From an uncultured Verrucomicrobia subdivision 3 bacterium (GTDB lineage: Bacteria; Verrucomicrobiota; Verrucomicrobiae; Limisphaerales; CAMLLE01), in assembly GCA_946480555.1 (NCBI GenBank), contig CAMLLE010000193.1, forward strand, positions 1-6,335: 6,335 nt of DNA, written 5' to 3'. Positions within the stretch are counted from its first letter, which is position 1. The number at the start of each line of letters is the position of its first letter. The notes under the pieces were generated by a model. The model was not told the origin of the DNA, searched no databases, and saw only the letters and a program-made list of their open reading frames with translations. The position numbers and the translations under genes were made by a program. This document shows, piece after piece, positions 1-6,335 of the stretch.

Positions 1-670
1 TGAAGCCGTCCATCAACTGGCCGAGTTCGTCGTCACCCACTCGCTCCACGCGGACGGAATAATCCTTCTTCACCGCCACCGCGCGCGCCGCTCCCGCGAG
101 CGTCTGGATGGGGCCCGAAATGACGCGCTGCAACCGCGCCGAAAGAACGAACGCGACCAGCAGTGAGACGCAGAACACCGCTCCGACAATTTCCAGATAA
201 CGCGTGAACCGCTGCGAAAGCTCGCTCAGGTCATACGCCAGCACAATGATCGCGATGGCTTCGCCCTGGTGAACGACCGGACGTGAAAGAATCAGATGAT
301 CGCGCGTGAAACGGTGTTCGGGCCGGAAGTGCGTGGGGGCCGGAACTTCCAGCGGCGCACCTGCCCGTGCGTAGCTGGCGAAGGGCGTGCCATCGCGTTT
401 GAAGACCCGCGCACCGACGATCGTGGGCTCGGCTGCCAGCGCGCCGAGAATTTCCTCGGCCGAACGCGAATCGTTGAAATCCACCGCGGCGGTGCAATTG
501 TGGCCGATCACGTCCGCCAGGCTCACACCCTGGTCCACCATCTTCCCGCGGAAGGTTGTGACGTCGTAGAAGACAAAGGCCGTGCAGGCCAGCAGCAGCG
601 TGGCGGCGCTGGTCAGCAGGATGATCATTACCTGCTTGCGCTTGATGGAGGAGCGGGTGAGGAAATTCAT
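1..670 (-). CDS. Membrane sensor with CHASE8-like and HAMP domains, C-terminus cut off by window edge
   Basis: The frame is open from the ATG at 670 to position 1, giving 223 residues with no stop, so only the sensory half is visible. Residues 14-34 (starting VMIILLTSAATLLL) form a first membrane helix after a basic start (MNFLTRSSIKRKQ). Residues about 36-145 are a periplasmic domain resembling CHASE8: it contains YDVTTFRGKM, a NCTAAVDFND segment and a VFKRDGTPFASY strand region. Residues 158-178 form a second helix. From residue 180 a HAMP linker follows, with the GPIQTLA stretch and the GDDELGQLMDGF end. This is the architecture of YfiN/TpbB-type diguanylate cyclases and of many hybrid histidine kinases; which of these it is cannot be decided because the output domain lies beyond the window. 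The start is supported by AAGGAG seven bases upstream, lying inside the end of the preceding YfiR-family gene. That close linkage suggests the YfiR protein is its periplasmic regulator. Domain names come from recognition by eye. Confidence 0.88.
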   Translation of the reverse strand, partial: MNFLTRSSIKRKQVMIILLTSAATLLLACTAFVFYDVTTFRGKMVDQGVSLADVIGHNCTAAVDFNDSRSAEEILGALAAEPTIVGARVFKRDGTPFASYARAGAPLEVPAPTHFRPEHRFTRDHLILSRPVVHQGEAIAIIVLAYDLSELSQRFTRYLEIVGAVFCVSLLVAFVLSARLQRVISGPIQTLAGAARAVAVKKDYSVRVERVGDDELGQLMDGF

Positions 671-674
671 CGGC

Positions 675-1268
675 TCACTCCTTCCCTTTCACGGCATCCG
701 CCAGCGCAAGCAGCCGCGAACTGATCTGGATGCCAGCCTGGCGCGCCGGGGCAAGATTCACTTCGAAGCGCACTTTGTTTTCGCGCTTCACAAACACCAT
801 CATGCCGCCGGACTCCATGAAGCCTTCGTGTTCGCCCACGGTCAGCGTCGGCGCCGTCCCCAAACGAGAGAGAAACTCCGGCGCGCGCCCCTTTTCAGAG
901 CTGCCGACGAAGAAGATGTGGAGTGTTTCGCCTTCGTTCAGTTCGGACAGTTCCACGGTGGTGACCGGCCGTCCACTGATCAGCTTTCCTTCGACCGCGC
1001 GCCTGAGTTCAGCGTGAACCTTCGCATCCCCCAGCACACCGATGCGAATCGCGTCATTCGTCCGGGCGAAAGCGCCTGCCGGCCAGTTCACGTACTTGGC
1101 GAAGTTCAGCAGGCAAAGGGCCTTCACCTGTGGCTCGGTCATCACCAGTTCCGCCGCCGCGCTCCGCTGCGGGACACAGAGCCCGGCCAGCAGCACAACC
1201 AACAGCACGAGCCAGCCGCGGCGCAATTGCACCGGGCGCAGGATCGCGGCTGTGGCTGAAAGTATCAT
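675..1268 (-). CDS. YfiR family (DUF4154) periplasmic protein
   Basis: A complete gene of 197 residues from the ATG at 1268. Residues 1-39 make a signal peptide: basic RRG, a hydrophobic run WLVLLVVLLAGLCV, and a likely cut after SAAA. The mature part shows the YfiR family pattern: VKALCLLNFAKYVNWP (48-63), IRIGVLGD (74-81), GRPVTTVEL (99-107), LHIFFVGSSE (116-125), TVGEHEGFMESGGMMVFV (143-160) and FEVNLAPARQAGIQISSRLL (168-187). In Pseudomonas, YfiR is a periplasmic repressor of the cyclase YfiN; here the next gene encodes a matching type of sensor, so a similar inhibitory pairing is inferred. Only one cysteine (C52) remains in the mature protein, so the intramolecular disulfides described for Pseudomonas YfiR cannot form. 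The start is uncertain: no clear Shine-Dalgarno precedes 1268, an in-frame ATG at 1370 would add 34 residues before the signal peptide, and a GTG at 1232 would give a shorter, also plausible, signal peptide. Confidence 0.92.
   Translation of the reverse strand: MILSATAAILRPVQLRRGWLVLLVVLLAGLCVPQRSAAAELVMTEPQVKALCLLNFAKYVNWPAGAFARTNDAIRIGVLGDAKVHAELRRAVEGKLISGRPVTTVELSELNEGETLHIFFVGSSEKGRAPEFLSRLGTAPTLTVGEHEGFMESGGMMVFVKRENKVRFEVNLAPARQAGIQISSRLLALADAVKGKE
678..683 (-). promoter_or_regulatory. Ribosome binding site of the CHASE8/HAMP sensor gene
   Basis: On the minus strand AAGGAG lies seven bases before the sensor ATG at 670 and forms the last two sense codons of the YfiR-family gene (Lys-Glu), directly before its TGA. 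Ribosomes ending the first gene are therefore placed at the start of the second, which suggests translational coupling. Confidence 0.8.
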
Positions 1269-1405
1269 GGGGTCAAAGTTCAAAGCGCATTTCGCCCATC
1301 CAGGCGCAGCTGTGCGCATCCAGCGGGAGAACTGAATTTCGCCATCGCGCTGCGCCTGCTCGCGGTGCATTGAACCGTTCGTTATTCACCTGTTCCAATG
1401 GCAAC

Positions 1406-3475
1406 CTAGAAGCGCAGCGTCATTCTCCCGAAAACGCTGCGAGGAATCTCCGCCTGGCGCGCCGATTTGTAACTCGCAAATTCCGGATGCCCTTCATCGA
1501 GCAAATTCTGCCCCCAAACCGCGAACTCCAGATTGGGCGACGCCTGCCACGTTACCCCCACATCCAGCCGGACGTAAGATGGAATGCTTCCGGCATTCAC
1601 CTCGTGCTGCGACAGCGCATGGATGTCGTCCACGAAATACAATGCCTTGTCCAGCGTCACGCCGCGGCCGAGGTCCAGGCTGGAATGCAGATGGAACTGA
1701 TGCTCGGGGTTGGTGCCGATGATCGAGTGAGACCGATCGGAATAACCTTCCCAGAAGGTGTAACCGGCGGTCAGGCGCCAATCGCTTGTGGGCTGCCATT
1801 TGGTGAGCAGCTCCGCGCCGTAAGCATAGCCATCTGCGTCATTGTCCGTAACGTATTGGGCGGAGAGATGCGGCACAGGATCCATCTGGAAGGTGGTTCC
1901 CGCGGGTGAAGCTGCCAGCCAGTCGTAAGAATTGAAGAACACCGCCGCGTCGAATGAAACCTTGCGGGTCGGCTCCCAGCGGTAACCAAGCTCATACGCC
2001 ATCATGGTTTCGCTTTCGGCATTCGGATTGGGCACGGCCGAGGCCAGCACGGCGGGTATCATCGGGCCGGACGGTGGAAACGCGTCAATGTTCACGCGCA
2101 CATCGCGCTCCAGCCGCGTGGGCGTGCGCACCGCGCGGGAAACCGAAGCCCAGATGCTTTGCTTGTCCGTGGGGGTCCATAGCAGGCGGCCGCCGGGTTG
2201 GAACTCCAATCCGGTGTAGTCATTGTGCTCCAGCTTGGTCCCAACCGTCAGCGACAGGCGGTTTTCAACCAGTGTGATCTCGTCCTGGACGAACGCGCTG
2301 AAAAGGTCGTCCGCCGCCCGGCGGCGGGTCCAGAATGTCTCCGAGCCACCGGGATCAATGGAATCCTGCGTTCGGCGGAAACCCAGCCCCCAGACAATTT
2401 CGTTTCGGTTCAACACGCGGAACCGATGTTGCAAATCAAAATCCCAGGTGTCGCGCTTTTCCGTCAGCATATTCTGACTAGGCGCAAACTCATTCGGCCC
2501 GGGCAGCAGGACGCCGCCGCCGAACGGATGCTCCCGCAGGTAATGATCGTAATAGAACTGAAGACTCAGTTCCGAATCCTCCGAAAACCGGCTGGTCCAT
2601 CGCCCTAATACATTTCCGCCCCGCACATCGGCATCGACATCCACGTGCCGGTAATCCGGGGTGGGAAAAACGACCGACTTCCCCACCTGCTCGCCGAACT
2701 GGCCACCGTAGTAATCGCCTTGCAGAGTGAAGGTGTTCTGCTCGCTCGCCTCCCAATCCAATCGCAGCCCGCCGCGCGCGATGTCCCAATCGTCCCCCGC
2801 TTCGGTGCCGTCGGTATTCTCAAAGCCTTCGCGATTCAGGTATTTCGTATAAACCCGGTAGTAAACATTCGATGCCAATGTGCCGCCGTATCGCGCGCTC
2901 ACGGTTGGCTGATCCTCCGTGCCCACGATCGTGGAGACGAGAGCACCCTGGGTTTCCCGGGCGCTCTTGGTGATGATGTTGATCACGCCATTGACGGCGT
3001 TTGCGCCCCACAGCGTTCCGCCCGGGCCGCGATTGATTTCGATGCGATCCAGGTCCTCCAGCACGATGTCCTGCACGTTCCAGTGAACGCCGCCGAACAG
3101 TGGCGAATAAACGCTCCGGCCATCGACCATGACAAGCAGTTTGTTGGAATACTCGTCGTTCATGCCGCGCGCGGAGACCGCCCAGCGATTTCCGCTCATC
3201 CGCGCCACGTGCATGCCCGGAACAGCGCGCAACGCCTCGGGAATGCTGTTGGCTCCGAGACGATCAAAATCCTCGGCAGTCAAAACCGCAATTGCAGCCG
3301 GCGCGCGCAGGAGTGTGGTTTCCTTTTTGCCGACGGACGTGACCTCGATGTTGATCAACTCCTCGAGGCTCAGCTCCGCCGTTTCAGCCGCGGGCGCGGT
3401 GGATGCCGCGGCGCGCAATCCCGTGACCGAGAGTGCGAGGGATAAGGGAAGAAAGCAACGCCGGGAAAAGCTCAT
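1406..3475 (-). CDS. TonB-dependent outer-membrane receptor
   Basis: A complete 689-residue receptor. Residues 1 to about 24 form a signal peptide (MSFSRRCFLPLSLALSVTGL then RAAA). The mature N-terminus carries SLEELINIEVTSVGKKE (36-52), which holds a plausible TonB-box region. The plug domain spans about 55-171, with APAAIAVLTAEDF, IPEALRAVPGMHVAR, LLVMVDGRSVYSPLFGG, DRIEINRGPGGTLWGANAVNG and VINIITK. The rest is a beta-barrel ending in GRMTLRF, a C-terminal phenylalanine signature typical of outer-membrane barrels. The size fits siderophore/cobalamin-type receptors, not the roughly 1000-residue SusC type, and no SusD partner is visible. No N-terminal FecA-like signalling domain is present. 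The substrate cannot be read from the sequence. The ATG at 3475 is preferred over the in-frame ATG at 3502 because GAGGAAGG lies just before it and the signal peptide begins correctly there. The YfiR-family gene follows on the same strand, suggesting a receptor-regulator-sensor operon. Confidence 0.95.
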   Translation of the reverse strand: MSFSRRCFLPLSLALSVTGLRAAASTAPAAETAELSLEELINIEVTSVGKKETTLLRAPAAIAVLTAEDFDRLGANSIPEALRAVPGMHVARMSGNRWAVSARGMNDEYSNKLLVMVDGRSVYSPLFGGVHWNVQDIVLEDLDRIEINRGPGGTLWGANAVNGVINIITKSARETQGALVSTIVGTEDQPTVSARYGGTLASNVYYRVYTKYLNREGFENTDGTEAGDDWDIARGGLRLDWEASEQNTFTLQGDYYGGQFGEQVGKSVVFPTPDYRHVDVDADVRGGNVLGRWTSRFSEDSELSLQFYYDHYLREHPFGGGVLLPGPNEFAPSQNMLTEKRDTWDFDLQHRFRVLNRNEIVWGLGFRRTQDSIDPGGSETFWTRRRAADDLFSAFVQDEITLVENRLSLTVGTKLEHNDYTGLEFQPGGRLLWTPTDKQSIWASVSRAVRTPTRLERDVRVNIDAFPPSGPMIPAVLASAVPNPNAESETMMAYELGYRWEPTRKVSFDAAVFFNSYDWLAASPAGTTFQMDPVPHLSAQYVTDNDADGYAYGAELLTKWQPTSDWRLTAGYTFWEGYSDRSHSIIGTNPEHQFHLHSSLDLGRGVTLDKALYFVDDIHALSQHEVNAGSIPSYVRLDVGVTWQASPNLEFAVWGQNLLDEGHPEFASYKSARQAEIPRSVFGRMTLRF

Positions 3476-3479
3476 GGAG

Positions 3480-3487
3480 CCTTCCTC
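3480..3487 (-). promoter_or_regulatory. Ribosome binding site that fixes the receptor start
   Basis: GAGGAAGG on the minus strand ends four bases before the ATG at 3475 (seven bases if the GAGGA core is used). The in-frame ATG at 3502 has no such motif before it, so this site decides the start. Confidence 0.75.
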
Positions 3488-3576
3488 TTGCCGCCCGTCC
3501 ATGGCGACAGATTCCGCCCAGAATTTACTCCACGGCTTGCGCTGCAGGGTCTGGTAAAAGCGTGCTGCTTCATCGG

Positions 3577-3594
3577 TTGTTTATCGGCAAACAA
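3577..3594. promoter_or_regulatory. Inverted repeat, possible operator upstream of the receptor gene
   Basis: TTGTTT and AAACAA form a perfect six-base inverted repeat around a six-base spacer (ATCGGC). The match extends to GGTTGTTT / AAACAAACC if one unpaired base is allowed. It lies about 100-120 bp before the receptor ATG, close to where transcription from the candidate promoter at 3600-3630 would begin. Its position suits a repressor site, but no binding protein is known from this window, and short inverted repeats can occur by chance. Confidence 0.35.
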
Positions 3595-3599
3595 ACCCT

Positions 3600-3630
3600 G
3601 TTCTACAGTGGAAACTTTGCAGCAAAACAA
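3600..3630 (-). promoter_or_regulatory. Weak sigma-70-like promoter candidate for the receptor operon
   Basis: On the minus strand TTGTTT (3630-3625) and TAGAAC (3605-3600) resemble -35 and -10 boxes, with 3 of 6 and 4 of 6 matches to consensus and a long 19-base spacer. TG stands directly before the -10-like box. The location fits a start just upstream of the receptor gene, but the match is poor and the promoter could be elsewhere in the gap. Confidence 0.2.
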
Positions 3631-3722
3631 TGAGTCCCGCGAGGGCGGACCGCAGGCTCAACGAATGTGGAGGAACGAAGCGAAGCTTTGGAGCGAGGAA
3701 CGAAACCTAAATGTCCGCCTCC
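3631..3722. repeat. Repeat-rich intergenic patch with direct and inverted repeats
   Basis: The ten-base word GAGGAACGAA occurs at 3670-3679 and again at 3695-3704, a 25-base period, with CGAAG repeated nearby and an AAGCTT palindrome at 3683-3688 between the copies. The patch is bordered by GGCGGAC (3644-3650) and its reverse complement GTCCGCC (3713-3719). The layout resembles short dispersed intergenic elements found in many copies in some bacterial genomes, but copy number cannot be judged from one window. It has no coding character. Confidence 0.45.
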
Positions 3723-3848
3723 CCGCACATATCAACGTCGAAGTGAATTCACAGATGCTCCTGGTTTGCGCACATGCCGGGGAAACGTTCCGACAACTCT
3801 CCCCTTCAGCAATTCGCGCCCCCGTGCGAAGATGCCGCTGTAACAGCT

Positions 3849-6335
3849 CTACTTCGAAGTGATGCTCCCGCCATCGGCAACTTCCCGTCTCAGAAGTTGC
3901 ACGGGGCCAAAAAGACCGGAACGCATCAGGCTCGATTGCGGATTGAACTTGCGGATGTTCGTTTCCGTCACCCGGTCCTCGCGCGGGAGGGCACTGTCAC
4001 CGATGATCCGATTGGGCCAGAAATTCACGACTTCGATTTCCAGCGCGTTCATTCCAGGGCGAAGGGCCGGACCGACGTTCACGCGAAACGGCGGCGCCCA
4101 CACGATGCCACACGATTTCCCGTTCAACTTCACTTCCGCCAGTTCACGAACGTCGCCCAGGTCGAGATAAAGATCCGATCCATTGGTCGCATCAGCTGAA
4201 AGCTCAAATTGCTTTCGATACGTGGCCGTGCCGGAATAGAAACGAATTCCTGAATGCTCATGCTCGGCCCAGTTCATCAGCTGCGAAGAGACAACTTCGC
4301 CCGGCCCTTTCCACTTGGGATCGAAAGCCACCCGCCAGTCGCCCTCAATCTTCTTCACGGCCAGGTAGGGATCGGAATTACTCCGTCCCGTTGGCGGATG
4401 TTCCGCCGCCGGTGCGCGGAACACGACAAACAATGAGCCGCAAGGTGGCATTTGCAGCGTCACTTGCGTCCTCCCGCCAAGCTGCCGGTAATCCGTGGCC
4501 ATGCGACGCTCGCCCGACACGGCATCCCAAAGCTCCGGCGCACGATCCGCAATCCGGAAGGTGGCAACCACCTCCTGCGCTTCACTGGCGCGGTTTGCCA
4601 CGAAATAAATATCAGTCACGCCATCGCGCCGATGGATGTATTCGACGTCGCCGGCGGAATTGGTGCTGCGCGCTTCGAAATCCGGGCGAACACCATCTGC
4701 GATCAAGACTTCACGAGCAGTGCGTCCGCTAATCACGCGGCCTCTTCCCACCGGCCGCGTCACCACGCCGCTATGCGCATCACCCAACAACTCCTTCGCG
4801 ATCGCCTTCACGCGTTCGTCGGCGCGCGACTTTTCAGCCAATCCGCTGGCTTGCTCCGGCCGCGTCATCACGATGGTGGCACCGTCCCGAACAAGTTCCC
4901 GAACCTTTTCCAGCACCGGCAGCGACATCACTTTGCGCGGCGCAAGCACCATCAAGCGATAGCTCATCCCGTCCGGAAGCATCAGCAAGCCGTCCTTCAC
5001 CGAGAGGCGCGTCAGGATCGCGTGCTCCGTGATGACATCGTAGTCGTATCCATCGCCGAGCTGCGCGGGATCGGACTTCCGGAGCTGCGTGTAGTTCGGG
5101 ACGTGATCGCCGTAATAATAGAGCGCGTCCGCCACGAACAATCCCTGCTGCAACAGGAACTGGACGCGGTTCATGTAGTTGATGAAGGGCGCGGATTTGT
5201 CCCACCAGGTGGTGTTTGGATTGAAGTGCGTGCCGGCGAAGTATTGCTGGCCGGGCATGCCCGCAGATTCCGGTGAACACACGAAAGCATGCCAGACCAG
5301 GCGGTTCATACCTTCAGTGCAGGCGTAGTCAAACGAAGGCTTGAGGTTATCCCAGATTGTCTCCTGCCAGTGTGGGCCGACCGTGGTAAAGCCTTCAGCG
5401 CCGACGAACTTCCTGCCATACACATGTGCGGCTGAGGCCGGCTGTTTTACGAAGAAACGCGTCTGGTCGGAACGCCGGTGCGTTGCGGCGGTGGCCCAGA
5501 ATTCCGACATCGGAACATCGTTCATCCCCAGCGCGCGCTGGGCGTCGATGGGAACAAAATGCGGGCCACCGGATTCCGGGTGGATGCCGAGTCCATGGCG
5601 CGCGGCCCATTGGCTGTACGGCCGATAATGCCGATCAATGACGAGATCTCCGAGGGTCTTGCGGAAATCGTGGAGGAAACGCTCACTATCATCGCGGTTG
5701 TTGATGATTTTCCCGGCGATCACTGGCAGCCATGGCAGGAAATCGTAACCGCGGCGCGCTCGAAATTCTTCGCGCAACGTTGGCGTCCAGTTGTGAACGC
5801 CCGTTTCCCAGCTATCCGTGTGCAGATATTTCAAAGTCGAACCGGCCAGCGGACCCGCATCGGCGATAAGCGGTTCAACGATCGAATCCCAGTAGCGTTT
5901 GAAGACGGATTCGTCCAGCACGTCGAGCGCGTAACCCTTCCAGCCATCGCTTGAGGTGGATACGTGGTTGATCTCCGCCAGCGTGCAACCGAACCGCAAC
6001 ACGCGCCAATCGCCGGCGGGCACGTTCCATTGCAAATGGCCATTCGCGGAAAGGCGCCCGGTCAGATTCAGAACCTCGGTCGAGTGCGCGTCTTCTTCGC
6101 CGGGAACCGCGGGGTCGGACTCCAGCAGTGCGCTGGTGTCCGGTGCGGAGTTGGCCAGGAACCATCCGTCCGGGCCGTCGATCCTGATCTTTTCATGCAG
6201 TGCTTTGACCCGCCAGTTTCGTAGCGGCGCGCGGTTTTCTAGACCGGGCTTGTTGCGATAAGCGACGACAAACAGGTCGCGATAGAAATCATTCCGGCTG
6301 GGCGGATCGGGAAGCGAGATTGAGACATTGCTTCC
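3849..6335 (-). CDS. GH106 family glycoside hydrolase (alpha-L-rhamnosidase), N-terminus beyond window edge
   Basis: The frame is open from position 6335 to the TAG at 3849-3851, giving 828 residues; family members are usually near 1000-1150, so roughly the first 200 or more are missing. A TTG at 6035 is internal, not the start: upstream codons continue with family-like sequence such as WFLANSAPD and GHLQWNVPAGDWRVLRFG. Numbering from the window edge, the catalytic region holds YLHTDSWETG (170-179), LREEFRARRGYDFLPWLPV (187-205), GIHPESGGPH (250-259), DVPMSEFW (273-280), GAEGFT (312-317) and YACTEGMNRLVWHAF (337-351). E177 and E314 are candidate catalytic acids, an inference from conservation and spacing. 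A GH2-like beta-sandwich sugar-binding domain closes the protein (about 695-815), with LYLDLGDVRELAEVKLNGK and the NFWPNRIIGD motif. GH106 enzymes remove terminal alpha-L-rhamnose from plant or algal glycans and glycosides. The protein is probably exported, but its signal sequence would be outside the window. Confidence 0.9.
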   Translation of the reverse strand, partial: GSNVSISLPDPPSRNDFYRDLFVVAYRNKPGLENRAPLRNWRVKALHEKIRIDGPDGWFLANSAPDTSALLESDPAVPGEEDAHSTEVLNLTGRLSANGHLQWNVPAGDWRVLRFGCTLAEINHVSTSSDGWKGYALDVLDESVFKRYWDSIVEPLIADAGPLAGSTLKYLHTDSWETGVHNWTPTLREEFRARRGYDFLPWLPVIAGKIINNRDDSERFLHDFRKTLGDLVIDRHYRPYSQWAARHGLGIHPESGGPHFVPIDAQRALGMNDVPMSEFWATAATHRRSDQTRFFVKQPASAAHVYGRKFVGAEGFTTVGPHWQETIWDNLKPSFDYACTEGMNRLVWHAFVCSPESAGMPGQQYFAGTHFNPNTTWWDKSAPFINYMNRVQFLLQQGLFVADALYYYGDHVPNYTQLRKSDPAQLGDGYDYDVITEHAILTRLSVKDGLLMLPDGMSYRLMVLAPRKVMSLPVLEKVRELVRDGATIVMTRPEQASGLAEKSRADERVKAIAKELLGDAHSGVVTRPVGRGRVISGRTAREVLIADGVRPDFEARSTNSAGDVEYIHRRDGVTDIYFVANRASEAQEVVATFRIADRAPELWDAVSGERRMATDYRQLGGRTQVTLQMPPCGSLFVVFRAPAAEHPPTGRSNSDPYLAVKKIEGDWRVAFDPKWKGPGEVVSSQLMNWAEHEHSGIRFYSGTATYRKQFELSADATNGSDLYLDLGDVRELAEVKLNGKSCGIVWAPPFRVNVGPALRPGMNALEIEVVNFWPNRIIGDSALPREDRVTETNIRKFNPQSSLMRSGLFGPVQLLRREVADGGSITSK

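Larger units (their letters stand above)
3476..3848. other. Intergenic region between the rhamnosidase and receptor genes
   Basis: These 373 bp have no convincing gene; the small open frames crossing it lack recognisable protein features. From the rhamnosidase end it holds a weak hairpin (3813-3830), a purine-rich repeat patch (3631-3722), a weak promoter candidate (3600-3630), an inverted repeat (3577-3594) and the receptor ribosome binding site (3480-3487). It probably contains the end of the upstream transcript and the promoter of the receptor operon. Confidence 0.6.

Noticed and set aside
582..1259. Long plus-strand open frame (225 codons) opposite the YfiR gene
   Set aside because: It lies antisense to a clear YfiR-family gene and is rich in His, Arg and Gln without any family motif, as expected for a shadow of a GC-rich gene.
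1304..1317. Small inverted repeat GCGCA-GCTG-TGCGC as an attenuator
   Set aside because: A five-base GC-rich stem is expected by chance in this composition and no T-run follows; noted only as part of the uncertain leader.
1130..1909. Plus-strand open frame (259 codons) opposite the receptor end and YfiR start
   Set aside because: Crosses two well-supported minus-strand genes and has no recognisable domain or ribosome binding site.
2645..3445. Plus-strand open frame (266 codons) opposite the receptor plug region
   Set aside because: The opposite strand encodes a textbook TonB plug domain; this frame shows no protein-like features.
3500..3502. ATG at 3502 as the receptor start
   Set aside because: No ribosome binding site precedes it and it would put nine polar residues before a good signal peptide; the ATG at 3475 has a strong site.
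3813..3830. Hairpin TTCGC...GCGAA shortly after the rhamnosidase stop, as a terminator
   Set aside because: The stem is only five pairs with an eight-base loop and no run of T follows on the minus strand, so it does not qualify as an intrinsic terminator.
4452..5276. Plus-strand open frame (274 codons) opposite the rhamnosidase
   Set aside because: Antisense shadow with very high His/Arg content; the minus strand carries the GH106 catalytic region.
6033..6035. TTG as start codon of the rhamnosidase
   Set aside because: Codons upstream stay open to the window edge and read as a continuation of the enzyme, so this is an internal leucine.

Overview
The window looks like part of a Gram-negative, moderately GC-rich chromosome. 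All four genes I can support lie on the minus strand, so transcription runs from high to low coordinates. An intact TonB-dependent outer-membrane receptor and a periplasmic YfiR-family protein show that the cell has two membranes. The combination of a GH106-type alpha-L-rhamnosidase, a receptor with an 'LEELxNIEVTSV' type N-terminus, a YfiR protein and a CHASE8/HAMP sensor suggests Verrucomicrobiota or a similar polysaccharide-degrading lineage. That placement is an inference from gene content, not a proof.

Layout in transcription order: (1) 6335-3849, a GH106-family glycoside hydrolase. Its 5' end lies outside the window and the frame stays open to the edge. (2) 3848-3476, a 373-bp non-coding gap. 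It holds a repeat-rich patch (3631-3722), an inverted repeat that could be an operator (3577-3594), a weak promoter candidate and a good ribosome binding site just before the next gene. (3) 3475-1406, a complete TonB-dependent receptor of 689 residues. (4) 1268-675, a YfiR-family (DUF4154) periplasmic protein with a signal peptide. (5) 670-1, the first 223 residues of a membrane sensor with TM, CHASE8-like periplasmic domain, TM and HAMP; its output domain lies beyond position 1. Its ribosome binding site sits inside the last codons of the YfiR gene, and only 4 bases separate the two genes.

Functional reading: genes 3-5 form a signalling cassette. YfiR proteins are known in Pseudomonas as periplasmic repressors of YfiN, a CHASE8-HAMP-GGDEF diguanylate cyclase. 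Here a YfiR-like protein is followed directly by a CHASE8-like/HAMP sensor and preceded by an outer-membrane receptor. A likely model is that receptor, periplasmic protein and inner-membrane sensor work together to report on an external or envelope signal, with output either c-di-GMP synthesis or phosphotransfer. The rhamnosidase upstream is on the same strand but separated by 373 bp, so a shared function (for example sensing or uptake linked to rhamnose-containing glycans) is possible but not shown. I saw no tRNA, rRNA, CRISPR array or transposase.
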